From Mayfieldus sp963781495 (lineage in GTDB: Bacteria; Actinomycetota; Thermoleophilia; Solirubrobacterales; 70-9): 64,000 nucleotides of DNA. This document shows positions 18,797-26,585 of this stretch, piece by piece. Each line of letters starts with the position of its first letter. Positions within the stretch are counted from its first letter, which is position 1. Made by a program: the position numbers and the translations under genes. Location: the NCBI GenBank assembly GCA_963781495.1, contig CAWAFX010000004.1:1-64000 (forward strand). The letters are read 5' to 3'. Under the pieces are notes generated by a model. It was not told where the DNA came from. It saw nothing but the letters and a program-made list of their open reading frames with translations, and did no database searches.

Positions 18797-19355
18797 GCGC
18801 CGTCGTCACCGGCCCGGAGTCGGCTCGGCCCGAAGCTTCGAACTCGTCGATCGCGGCGGCGTTCCGAAGCGTGATCCCAATGTCGTCGAGACCGTGCAGG
18901 AGGCGGTGCTTCACCTCTTCGTCGATTGCGAACTTCTCGACGCCGTCGGCGTAGTCGACGGTCTGGTCATCGACGTCGATCCGCGCCTCGCCAGCTGCGG
19001 CGATCGCGCGGCAGTGCTCCTCGGAGAGGATCACCGGCAGCAGCCCGACCTTCATCGAGTTGGCGTAGAAGATGTCGCCGAAGGACGGCGCCACGACCGC
19101 CTCGAATCCGAAATCCTGCAGCGCCCAGGCAGCGTGCTCGCGGGAGGAGCCGCAGCCGAAGTTGCGTCCCGCGACCAGGATCGGGTTGGGCTCGAGCTCG
19201 ATCTCGCCGTCGCGGATCCAGTCATAGAAGAGGAACTCGCCGTATCCGGTCCGCTCGATTCGCTTCAGGAACTGCTTCGGGATGATCTGATCGGTGTCGA
19301 CGTCGGCGCGGTCGAGGACCGACACCTTGCCCTGAATCACGTCCAGCGGTTCCAC
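18789..19355 (-). CDS. leuD: 3-isopropylmalate dehydratase small subunit
   Basis: This is the swivelling domain partner of LeuC in the isomerisation of 2- to 3-isopropylmalate. At 188 aa it contains DRADVDTDQIIPKQFLK and the GRNFGCGSSREHAAWAL signature. It starts one base after the leuC stop and ends inside the methyltransferase start region, so translation is coupled along the operon. Confidence 0.96.
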   Translation of the reverse strand: MEPLDVIQGKVSVLDRADVDTDQIIPKQFLKRIERTGYGEFLFYDWIRDGEIELEPNPILVAGRNFGCGSSREHAAWALQDFGFEAVVAPSFGDIFYANSMKVGLLPVILSEEHCRAIAAAGEARIDVDDQTVDYADGVEKFAIDEEVKHRLLHGLDDIGITLRNAAAIDEFEASGRADSGPVTTALG

Positions 19356-19356
19356 G

Positions 19357-20742
19357 TCAGCTCCATTCCCGGATGTCGACGAAGCGGCCCTCGATCGCCG
19401 CCGCGGCGGCCATCCTCGGGCTCACCAGGTGGGTGCGACCGCCCTTGCCCTGGCGCCCTTCGAAATTGCGGTTCGAGGTCGAGGCGCAGCGCTCGCCCTC
19501 GGCGAGGATGTCGGGGTTCATCCCCAGGCACATCGAGCAGCCGGCGCTGCGCCACTCGAAGCCAGCGGAGCGGAAGACCTCGTCCAGGCCCTCCTCCTCG
19601 GCCTGCAGCTTGACCTGCTGGGAGCCCGGGACGACCATCGCCCGCAGCGAGCTCGAGGCTTTGCGGCCCTCGACCATCGAGGCCGCCTCGCGCAGGTCGC
19701 CGATCCGTGAGTTCGTGCAGGAGCCGATGAATACGCGGTCGAGCGGGATCTCTCTGATCGGGGTGCCCGGCTCCAGCGCCATGTAGCGCAGGGCCCTCTC
19801 CGCGGTGTCGCGGTCGGCCGGTCCCTCCAGTGTGGCCGGGTCGGGGACGTTGTCGGTCACCTCGACGACCATCCCGGGGTTTGTCCCCCAGGTCACCATC
19901 GGTGCGAGGTCGGCGGCGTCGATCTCAATCTCGGTGTCGAACGAGGCGCCCTCGTCGGTGGGCAGTGAGCGCCAACGCTCGAGCGCGGCGTCGAAACCCT
20001 GCGGGGCGCCGGAGCGGCCGCGCACCCATTCGAAGGTCGTCTCGTCGGGGGCGACCATCCCGGTCCGGCCGCCGCCCTCGATCGTCATGTTGCAGATCGT
20101 CAACCGGCCCTCCATCGAGAGCGCCTCGATCGCCGGGCCCGCGTACTCGACGGCGTGGCCGACCATCCCGCCGGTCCCGAGGCGGCCAATCGTCGCCAGG
20201 ATCAAGTCCTTGGGAGTCACGCCTGTACCGAGCCGGTTCGAATAGGTGATCCGCATCGTCTTCGGGCGTTTCTGGACCAGGCACTGGGTCGCCAGCACGT
20301 GCTCCACCTCGGAGGTACCGATTCCGAACGCGATCGCTCCGAAGGCGCCGTGGGTGCCGGTGTGGCTGTCCCCGCAGACGATCGTCATCCCCGGCTGGGT
20401 GACCCCCAGCTCGGGACCGATCACGTGCACGATCCCCTGGCGGTCGGAGCCCAGCGAGTAGATCGGGATCCCGAACTCCTCGCAGTTCTGTTCCAAAGCC
20501 TCGACCTGCTTGCGGGAGAGCTCGTCGGCGATCATCCGCGCCACCGGAGTGCCGTCGGTCGGCACGTTGTGGTCCGCGGTCGCGACGGTCTTGTCGGGCC
20601 GGCGCACCCCGCGGCCCTCGAGCCGCAGCCCTTCGAAGGCCTGCGGCGAGGTGACCTCGTGGACGAGGTGCAGGTCGATGTAGATCAGGCCCTCGGAGAC
20701 TTCGTGGGCCTCCCAGATCTTCTCGAAGAGCGTCTTCGCCAT
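19357..20742 (-). CDS. leuC: 3-isopropylmalate dehydratase large subunit
   Basis: This is the aconitase-family [4Fe-4S] subunit of isopropylmalate isomerase, 461 aa. The cluster ligands are visible as FIGSCTNSRIGDL and GCSMCLGMNPD. DSHTGTHGAFGAIAFGIGTSEVEHV and NRNFEGRQGKGGRTHL are also conserved. Its ATG shares one base with the stop of the upstream cupin regulator (TGATG), so regulator and enzyme are translated together. Confidence 0.97.
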   Translation of the reverse strand: MAKTLFEKIWEAHEVSEGLIYIDLHLVHEVTSPQAFEGLRLEGRGVRRPDKTVATADHNVPTDGTPVARMIADELSRKQVEALEQNCEEFGIPIYSLGSDRQGIVHVIGPELGVTQPGMTIVCGDSHTGTHGAFGAIAFGIGTSEVEHVLATQCLVQKRPKTMRITYSNRLGTGVTPKDLILATIGRLGTGGMVGHAVEYAGPAIEALSMEGRLTICNMTIEGGGRTGMVAPDETTFEWVRGRSGAPQGFDAALERWRSLPTDEGASFDTEIEIDAADLAPMVTWGTNPGMVVEVTDNVPDPATLEGPADRDTAERALRYMALEPGTPIREIPLDRVFIGSCTNSRIGDLREAASMVEGRKASSSLRAMVVPGSQQVKLQAEEEGLDEVFRSAGFEWRSAGCSMCLGMNPDILAEGERCASTSNRNFEGRQGKGGRTHLVSPRMAAAAAIEGRFVDIREWS

Positions 20743-21359
20743 CAGGACCTCCTCAGCCCCGCCGCGACCACGGCGACAAAGCGCGTCTCGGCGGCTCCGT
20801 GATTTTCGAAGTGGTGCGGCAGGTCGGCGTCGAAAGTGACGCTATCCCCCTCCGCGAGCTCGTGCATGGTGCCGTCTATGACCAGGGTAAGCTCGCCCTC
20901 GAGCACGACCGCGGTCTCGCGGCTGCCCGGCTCGTGCATCGGCGGGTCTCCGGCGCCGCCGGTTGCGGCGCCCGGGCCCAGGCTGTGCAGGGAGACGTCG
21001 GCGCGCTGCCCCGGCAGCGGCGGGGTCAGCTCCTCGTAATGGTGGCCGCCGTGGGCGTAGCGGCGCCGGCGGCCGGCCCTGCTGACGAGCGCGCTGCCGC
21101 CCTCGTCGAGCCGCAAGAGCTGGGAGAGCGTTAGCTCGAGCCCGGCGGCGATCTTCGCGGCCACCGCGAGGGTCGGGCTGGTCTCGCCGCGCTCGACCTG
21201 GGAGAGCATCGGGGCGCTGACGCCGCTGCGCTCGGCCAGGTCGCGGAGCGAGAGGTCCATCGCCTCGCGCAGCAGGTGGATCCGGGGGCCGATCGGATTC
21301 GCCGCTGTGTCGCCGAGCTCAGGAGTCGGTGCTGATTTTTTCGCGGTCGCGGTCGCCAT
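20742..21359 (-). CDS. XRE-type regulator with C-terminal cupin domain, probable leu operon regulator
   Basis: This 205-aa protein has a helix-turn-helix domain (about residues 27-82: IHLLREAMDLSLRDLAERSG, SAPMLSQVERGETSPTL). A cupin_2 sensor domain follows (about 120-200: GELTLVIDGTMHELAEGDSV, DLPHHFENHG). This architecture is typical of small-molecule-responsive repressors. It is the first gene of the leuC-leuD-methyltransferase-leuB operon, overlapping leuC by one base. ATG 21359 is supported by TAACGT 7 nt upstream; the same bases form half of a 7-bp inverted repeat, which suggests autoregulation. The ligand is unknown; a leucine-pathway metabolite is a reasonable guess. Confidence 0.88.
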   Translation of the reverse strand: MATATAKKSAPTPELGDTAANPIGPRIHLLREAMDLSLRDLAERSGVSAPMLSQVERGETSPTLAVAAKIAAGLELTLSQLLRLDEGGSALVSRAGRRRRYAHGGHHYEELTPPLPGQRADVSLHSLGPGAATGGAGDPPMHEPGSRETAVVLEGELTLVIDGTMHELAEGDSVTFDADLPHHFENHGAAETRFVAVVAAGLRRS

Positions 21360-21363
21360 CGAG

Positions 21364-21381
21364 CGTACGTTATCACGTACG
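21364..21381. promoter_or_regulatory. Palindromic operator between the cupin regulator and ltrA
   Basis: CGTACGT-TATC-ACGTACG is a perfect 7-bp inverted repeat. It covers the predicted -10 box of the regulator (TAACGT, minus strand, 21372-21367), which lies 7 nt before its ATG. A bound repressor here would block regulator-leuCD transcription and could also affect the divergent ltrA. Confidence 0.65.
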
Positions 21382-21437
21382 TCTGTATGTATATCGGTTT
21401 CGGAATGGCCAACCCCGGTGACTGGGAGACTTGCGCC

Positions 21438-22568
21438 GTGACCGCGTCGAGCGAGAAAAGCGTCATCCCCCTCGAGCTCTTCTTCGACCTCGTATTCGTT
21501 TTCGCCCTGACCCAGGTGACGGCGCTGATGTCCAAAGATCCCACCTGGCGCGGCCTCGGTCAGGGAATGCTCGTCCTCGCCGCGCTGTGGTGGGCGTGGG
21601 CCGCCTACGCCTGGCTGACGAACGAGATCGACGCCGACGAGGACCTGCCGCGGCTGGCGATGTTCGTTTCGATGCTGGCGATGCTGATCGCCGCCCTCGC
21701 CGTGCCCAATGCGTTCGGAGATGACGGCGTGATCTTCGGCTGCGCCTACTTCGCGGTCCGCCTGATGCACATCGTCCTCTTCACCCAGGCGACGCCGGAT
21801 CTGGCGGTGCACGACGCGATGCTCCGCCTCGCGCGCACTGCGATCCCCGGCCCCGCCCTTCTGATCGTCGCCGGCTTCTTCGACGGTGGGCTGCAGGCCG
21901 CCCTTTGGGTCCTGGCGCTCGCGCTCGACTACGCCGGGCCCGTGATCTTCGGGGTCCGTGGCCTGCGCGTCTCGCCGAGCCATTTCACAGAGCGCTTCGC
22001 GCTGATCGTGATCATTGCCCTCGGCGAGTCGATTGTCGCAATCGGCGTCGGCGCCGCCGGTCTCGGGTTGGACCTCGGCCTACTGACGGCGGCGGCGCTC
22101 GGCGTGGTCGTGGCCTGCGCCCTCTGGTGGGCCTACTTCGACTGGATGGCGATCTATGCCGAACGCGTCTTCCGGGAGACACAGGGTGACGATCGGGCGC
22201 GGCTCGCCCGCGATGCCTACAGCTACCTCCACCTGCCGATGGTCGCGGGGATAATCCTCGTCGCCCTCGGCGTGAAGAAGACGATCGCGGAAGTAGGCGA
22301 TCCGCTGGGCACGATCCCCACGGTCGCGCTGCTGGGAGGGATCGCGCTCTATCTGGGCGGCCACCTCGGCTTCCGCCTGCGCCTCCACAGCCGCCTTGGC
22401 CGCGGCCGGCTCACGGCTGCGGTCGTGGCGCTGGCGCTGATACCGGTCGCCAAGCAGGCCGACGCGCTGGGCGCGCTCGCGATTGCAGCCGCCCTGACCT
22501 CTGCCCTGATCGCATACGAGGTGATCCGCTTTGCCGACCCTCGGGCCAGGCTTCGCGCCGGGGACTGA
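21438..22568 (+). CDS. LtrA-family (low temperature requirement A) membrane protein
   Basis: This 376-aa polytopic protein of about ten hydrophobic helices carries the two LtrA hallmarks ELFFDLVFVFALTQV (near the N-terminus) and HFTERFALIVIIALGESIVAIG (mid-protein). The biochemical role of the family is not settled. Upstream in-frame starts exist at 21387 and 21405. I prefer GTG 21438 because GGGAGA stands 8 nt before it, and it leaves room for the operator at 21364-21381. It is divergent from the cupin regulator and convergent with the SDR gene. Confidence 0.88.
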   Translation: MTASSEKSVIPLELFFDLVFVFALTQVTALMSKDPTWRGLGQGMLVLAALWWAWAAYAWLTNEIDADEDLPRLAMFVSMLAMLIAALAVPNAFGDDGVIFGCAYFAVRLMHIVLFTQATPDLAVHDAMLRLARTAIPGPALLIVAGFFDGGLQAALWVLALALDYAGPVIFGVRGLRVSPSHFTERFALIVIIALGESIVAIGVGAAGLGLDLGLLTAAALGVVVACALWWAYFDWMAIYAERVFRETQGDDRARLARDAYSYLHLPMVAGIILVALGVKKTIAEVGDPLGTIPTVALLGGIALYLGGHLGFRLRLHSRLGRGRLTAAVVALALIPVAKQADALGALAIAAALTSALIAYEVIRFADPRARLRAGD

Positions 22569-22586
22569 GCCGCCCGCCGGGCCAGG

Positions 22587-23339
22587 CTAGCGCTGCTGGC
22601 CAGTGGGCCGGATCAGGATCTCGTTCACGTTCACGCGCTGCGGCGAGGTCACCGCGTAGACGATCGCCTCGGCGATGTCCTCGGCCTCGAGCGCCTCGCC
22701 GACCTGCTCGCGCATCTTCTCCAGCTGCTCGACGACGACCGGGTTCTGGTTGTGGCCCTGAAGCTCGGTCTCGACGAAGCCGGGCTCGATGATCGTGACC
22801 CGGATCCCGGCGTGGAGGACCTCCTGGCGCAGCGCCTCGGAGAAGCCGTTGACGCCCCACTTGGTCAGGTTGTAGACGCCCGAGCCCAGGTTCGCGGTCC
22901 GCCCGGCGACCGAGGAGAGGTTGACGATGTGCCCTCCCCCACCCTCCTGCATCAGCGGCAGCGCCGCGTGGGTGCAGTAGAGAAGGCCGAGCACGTTGAC
23001 GCCGACCATCCGCCGCCATTCGTCGACGTCGGCGCCGCCGATCGGTCCCAGCAGCATCACGCCGGCGTTGTTGACGAGGATGTCGAGCCCGCCCAGCTGC
23101 TCGGCGGCGCCCTCGACGAACCCGCGCGCGGCGCCCTCGTCGCTGACGTCGACCTCGAATGCGTGGGCACTCCCGCCGTCGCCCTCGATCTGAGCGACGA
23201 GCTCGTCGAGGCGGTCCTTGCGGCGGGCTCCGACGGCTACCGCTGCGCCCTCTGAGGCCAGCGCAGCGGCGGTTGCGGCGCCGATTCCGGAGGACGCCCC
23301 GGTGATTAATGCCTTGCGTCCCTCAAGCCTCTTGGCCAC
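22587..23339 (-). CDS. Short-chain dehydrogenase/reductase
   Basis: This 250-aa classical SDR has the cofactor loop TGASSGIGAA. GARRKD at the end of beta-2 suggests NADP preference. NNAGVM, the catalytic Ser in NLSSVAGRTA, and YNLTK supplying Tyr and Lys are also present. YdfG/clavulanate-dehydrogenase-like enzymes are the nearest in style; the substrate is not predictable. GTG 23339 is preceded by TAGATT at 7 nt, a leaderless arrangement. Confidence 0.93.
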   Translation of the reverse strand: MAKRLEGRKALITGASSGIGAATAAALASEGAAVAVGARRKDRLDELVAQIEGDGGSAHAFEVDVSDEGAARGFVEGAAEQLGGLDILVNNAGVMLLGPIGGADVDEWRRMVGVNVLGLLYCTHAALPLMQEGGGGHIVNLSSVAGRTANLGSGVYNLTKWGVNGFSEALRQEVLHAGIRVTIIEPGFVETELQGHNQNPVVVEQLEKMREQVGEALEAEDIAEAIVYAVTSPQRVNVNEILIRPTGQQR

Positions 23340-23346
23340 GAGGCGA

Positions 23347-23352
23347 AATCTA
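23347..23352 (-). promoter_or_regulatory. -10 box of the SDR gene (TAGATT)
   Basis: TAGATT lies 7 nt upstream of GTG 23339. Confidence 0.5.
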
Positions 23353-23518
23353 TTGCAGGGTTCCGTCCGGGAGCGTTGAAACGCTGCTTTATGAGGGTTT
23401 GCTCACGGAAGGCTGATCCAACCGATGCAAACCTCACCGAAACCTTGTATGAATCCGATGCAGTTTCCGGGAAAAGTGGGTATGGGCCACTGAATTTTTT
23501 GCTTAGGTGCCGCTCTTG

Positions 23519-24094
23519 ATGTCCAACCAAAAGCTCACAGTCCAACCCCGTACGATCCTCCTCCTCGTCCTTGCGGCGGCAGCTCTGCTGGCGTTCGCGG
23601 CGCTCCGTCCCGCACCCGGCGTCGCCCGTGGCGGCTGCCCCGGAGCCGGCGGTGGGCCTGATCAGACGAGCACCGCGCAGATGCGCCAGGCCACGATCTG
23701 CCTCATCAACCAGATCCGCCATCAGCACGGGCTGCGCTCGGTCCACTCCGACAACAGCCTGCGCAAGGCCGCCCAGGGCCACAGCAACGACATGGTGCGG
23801 CGCGACTACTTCTCCCACGACAGTCCCGGCGGCAGCTCGATCCAGTCGCGGATCGGCGGCAGCGGATACCTGCGCGGGACCCACAGCTACATGTACGGCG
23901 AGATCATCGGTGGCGGCACCTCACACGGCGGCTCGGCGAAGTCAGTCGCGATCGCCTGGATGCACAGCCCGCCCCATCGCGCCGCGATCCTCACCGGCCG
24001 CTTCAACGACCTCGGCGTCGGCGTCTCTCATGGCTTCCCCGGACGCGGCGGCCACGGCGCCACCTTCACGGTCGACTTCGGCTCCCGCCACTAG
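23519..24094 (+). CDS. Secreted CAP-domain (SCP/PR-1, YkwD-like) protein
   Basis: This 191-aa protein has an N-terminal membrane/signal helix (ILLLVLAAAALLAFAAL). A CAP domain follows with CLINQIRHQHGLRSV, HSNDMVRRDYFSHDSPGG, AIAWMHSPPHRAAILTGRFNDLGVGV and a closing FTVDFGSR strand. The conserved His and acidic residues of the CAP cavity are present. Bacterial members are extracellular with mostly unknown roles. ATG 23519 is chosen (AGGTG about 9 nt upstream); GTG 23507 is possible. Its stop overlaps the convergent leuA stop region by 4 nt. Confidence 0.9.
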   Translation: MSNQKLTVQPRTILLLVLAAAALLAFAALRPAPGVARGGCPGAGGGPDQTSTAQMRQATICLINQIRHQHGLRSVHSDNSLRKAAQGHSNDMVRRDYFSHDSPGGSSIQSRIGGSGYLRGTHSYMYGEIIGGGTSHGGSAKSVAIAWMHSPPHRAAILTGRFNDLGVGVSHGFPGRGGHGATFTVDFGSRH

Positions 24095-25680
24095 GGCCCG
24101 GGCGTAGGCTCGGACGCCGCGTCAGCGGCAACCGCCTCCGCCTCCCGCACCGCGGCGCCCTCGAGCGCGTTGCCCAGCGCCCGCACGTAGGCAATCGCTG
24201 AGGCCTCGAGGATGTCGGTCGCGACCCCCTGGCCGGTCGCCAGGCGTCCGGCCGCGTGGACCATCACCGTCACCTCTCCGAGGGCGTCCTCGCCGCCGGT
24301 CACCGCGCCGACGTTGTACTGGCGCAGCTCCGCCTCCGAGCCGGCGGCCTCCTGGATCGCGCGGAAGATCGCGTCCACGGGGCCGTCGCCGGAGGACTTG
24401 GCGACCGATTCGGTGCCGTCGGGAAGCCGTACCGAGACCTCGGCCACCGGCTCGTGACGGCTGCCGGCCTCGACCTCGAACCAGGCCAGCGCGTAAGACT
24501 CGCTGCGCTCGCGCATCTCGTCGGAGACGATCGCCTCCAGATCCAGCGCCGTGACCTGCTTCTTCTTGTCGGCGATCGCCTTGAAGCGTGCGAAGGCCTG
24601 GTTCAGCGCATTGCCCTCGACCTTGAAGCCCAGCTGCTCGAGCGCGTCGCGCAGAGCGTGGCGGCCGGAGTGCTTGCCGAGCACGATCGAGTTCGAGTCC
24701 AGACCCACCTCGGTCGCATCCATGATCTCGTAGGTGGTGCGCTCCTTCAGCACCCCGTCCTGGTGGATCCCGGACTCGTGGGCGAAGGCGTTTCGCCCCA
24801 CGATCGCCTTGTTGGGCTGCACCGCGTAGCCGGTCAGCCGCGAAACCATGCGGCTGGTCCGGGCCAGCTCGCGAGTCTCGATGCCGGTGTCGAGCCCGTG
24901 TACGTCGTGGCGGGTCCGCAGCAGCATCACGATCTCCTCCAGCGAGCAGTTGCCGGCCCGCTCGCCGATCCCGTTGACCGCGCACTCGACCTGGCGCGCT
25001 CCGGCCAGGACCCCGGCGTAGGAGTTGGCGACCGCGAGGCCGAGATCGTCGTGGCAGTGGACCGAGGCGCGGACGTCGCGCATCCCCGGAACCAGCTCGT
25101 AGAGGCGGCGGAAGTACTCCGCGTACTCGGAGGGCGTCGTGTAGCCGACCGTGTCGGGGATGTTGATCACCGTCGCCCCCTCCTCGATCGCGATCGCGCA
25201 GACCTCGGCCGTGAACTCGACGTCGGCTCGGGTCGCGTCCATGGGCGAGAACTCGACCGCTTCGCAGTAGGAGCGGGCGAGCGCCACGGCGGCGCGGGCC
25301 TGGCCCTTGACGTCCTCACGGGTGGACTGCAGCTGGTGCTCGATGTGGATGTCGGAGGTAGAGACGAAGGTGTGGATCGAGGGACGCTCGGAGTCCTTGA
25401 CCGCGCCCCAGGCGGCGTCGATGTCGGCCTTGTGGGTGCGGGCGAGGCCGCAGATCACCGGCCCCTCGACCCGGCGCGAGATCTCCTGCACCGCCTCGAA
25501 GTCCCCGGGCGAGGTGATCGGGAAGCCGGCCTCGATCACGTCTACGCCCAGGCGGGAGAGCTGCTGCGCGATTTCGACCTTCTCCTGCGTGTTGAGCGAG
25601 ATTCCGGGCGACTGCTCGCCGTCGCGCAACGTGGTGTCGAAGATGTGGACGCGGTTTGCGTCGGTTACCTGGGGGCCCAT
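24091..25680 (-). CDS. leuA: 2-isopropylmalate synthase
   Basis: This enzyme makes 2-isopropylmalate from 2-oxoisovalerate and acetyl-CoA, the committed step of leucine synthesis. At 529 aa, the HMGL barrel has DTTLRDGEQSPG, the HCHDDLGLAVANS metal site, GIGERAGN and NAFAHESGIHQDGVLK. A C-terminal regulatory domain (about 390-510) is present for leucine feedback. ATG 25680 follows a strong AAGGAGG site. A Leu-rich leader peptide at 25759-25809 precedes it, so control by leucyl-tRNA supply is likely. It is separate from the leuCDB operon. Confidence 0.97.
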   Translation of the reverse strand: MGPQVTDANRVHIFDTTLRDGEQSPGISLNTQEKVEIAQQLSRLGVDVIEAGFPITSPGDFEAVQEISRRVEGPVICGLARTHKADIDAAWGAVKDSERPSIHTFVSTSDIHIEHQLQSTREDVKGQARAAVALARSYCEAVEFSPMDATRADVEFTAEVCAIAIEEGATVINIPDTVGYTTPSEYAEYFRRLYELVPGMRDVRASVHCHDDLGLAVANSYAGVLAGARQVECAVNGIGERAGNCSLEEIVMLLRTRHDVHGLDTGIETRELARTSRMVSRLTGYAVQPNKAIVGRNAFAHESGIHQDGVLKERTTYEIMDATEVGLDSNSIVLGKHSGRHALRDALEQLGFKVEGNALNQAFARFKAIADKKKQVTALDLEAIVSDEMRERSESYALAWFEVEAGSRHEPVAEVSVRLPDGTESVAKSSGDGPVDAIFRAIQEAAGSEAELRQYNVGAVTGGEDALGEVTVMVHAAGRLATGQGVATDILEASAIAYVRALGNALEGAAVREAEAVAADAASEPTPGP

Positions 25681-25758
25681 TGGACCTGCCTCCTTCTGCT
25701 TTGCGTTCCGATGACCTTGTTGTTCTCGCGGCTCCGCGCCGCCCAGCGCTCTATCCCC

Positions 25759-25809
25759 CTAACGGGGGAGCAGAAGAAGAAGCGCCAGGCTGTGGAGCTG
25801 GGGCGTCAT
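25759..25809 (-). CDS. leuL: Leucine leader peptide (attenuator) of leuA
   Basis: This 16-codon frame reads MTPQLHSLALLLLLPR and then TAG. Seven of 16 codons are Leu, five of them consecutive (CTT CTT CTT CTG CTC) near the end. Immediately downstream are CCCCC-GTTA-GGGGG, which includes the stop codon, and a CGGC-GCGGA-GCCG hairpin, before the leuA ribosome site 68 nt away. A TAAGCT -10 box lies 11 nt upstream of its ATG. This is the classic layout for ribosome stalling at Leu codons. There is no U-tract, so control may act on leuA translation rather than termination. Confidence 0.78.
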   Translation of the reverse strand: MTPQLHSLALLLLLPR

Positions 25810-25820
25810 TCGGAGCCCGC

Positions 25821-25826
25821 AGCTTA
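25821..25826 (-). promoter_or_regulatory. Candidate -10 box for the leuL-leuA transcript (TAAGCT)
   Basis: TAAGCT on the minus strand lies 11 nt before the leader-peptide ATG and just after the stop of the upstream RTX-like gene. The predicted start leaves only a few nucleotides before the leader ORF. Confidence 0.45.
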
Positions 25827-25831
25827 CAGAA

Positions 25832-26467
25832 TCAGCAGCTGAACTCTTTGCCGACGCCGCCGCCCGGCTTACAGGTGTCGTTGCCTGGGCCGCCGAACAG
25901 CCTGTCGGGCGCCGGTCCGCCGAACAGCTTGTCGGCGCCGCCGCCCCCGTAAAGCTGGTCGCTGCCGGGGCCGCCGTTGGCGTTGTCCTTCTCGGGGCCG
26001 CCCTGGAAGCGATCGCTGCCGGATCCCATCGAGACCTTGAGGGACGCGTTGCGCGTGAGTTTCACATCACTGCAGGCGGCACGTGCCTCGCCGTTTGGGG
26101 CGCCGCTGAGCGAATCGGCGCATACCGTGTCGCTTCCGATGCCGGCCTTGATCACGATCGAGGAGATCGCCGAAGCCGGGCAGTGGATGATCCGCTGCGG
26201 GTTCGTGGCATCGGGGCTGCACACCGCCGGATGGCCGTAGAACAAGTCCTGGCCGAAGATGTACTCGTTGTTCGCCGCGTCCCAGTCGACCGTGATCAGG
26301 TCGTTGGGCTTCGGTATGTCGCCCAGCGGCTGGTCGCCGGTGATCGTCATCACCCCTCCCGACAGATTTGCGATCTGGTGGGCGGGCGCGACCGCGGGCA
26401 TCGCGAGCGCGACGAGAGCCAGTGCCGCGGCGAGAAATGCGGAGCGAAGTAGGCGACTCCCGATCAC
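25832..26467 (-). CDS. Secreted RTX-like calcium-binding repeat protein
   Basis: This 211-aa protein has a signal peptide (LLRSAFLAAALALVALAMPAVAPA). It ends in RTX nonapeptide-type repeats: GSGSDRFQGG, GGPGSDQLYGG, GGADKLFGG, PDRLFGG, PGNDTC (about residues 145-200). Such GGxGxDxLx turns bind calcium in a parallel beta-roll. Cysteines near the C-terminus may form a disulfide. I place the start at GTG 26467 because TACGTT lies 6 nt upstream and the signal peptide begins right there; an in-frame ATG at 26527 would add 20 atypical residues. Confidence 0.82.
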   Translation of the reverse strand: MIGSRLLRSAFLAAALALVALAMPAVAPAHQIANLSGGVMTITGDQPLGDIPKPNDLITVDWDAANNEYIFGQDLFYGHPAVCSPDATNPQRIIHCPASAISSIVIKAGIGSDTVCADSLSGAPNGEARAACSDVKLTRNASLKVSMGSGSDRFQGGPEKDNANGGPGSDQLYGGGGADKLFGGPAPDRLFGGPGNDTCKPGGGVGKEFSC

Positions 26468-26473
26468 GACGTA

Positions 26474-26479
26474 AACGTA
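26474..26479 (-). promoter_or_regulatory. -10 box of the RTX-like gene (TACGTT)
   Basis: TACGTT lies 6 nt before GTG 26467, where the signal peptide begins. Confidence 0.45.
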
Positions 26480-26573
26480 CCCGAGCAGCCGGCGGCTACC
26501 CCGTATTCGGACGGACGGCTGAGTCATTGGTCCAGATGGCAGCCCTCGTGCGTACAGTCGCCGCCGTGCCGCC

Positions 26574-26579
26574 TAGGCT
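26574..26579 (+). promoter_or_regulatory. -10 box of the MFS exporter gene (TAGGCT)
   Basis: TAGGCT is followed by 6 nt and then ATC 26586, in frame with the transporter. Confidence 0.45.
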
Positions 26580-26585
26580 GCTGGC

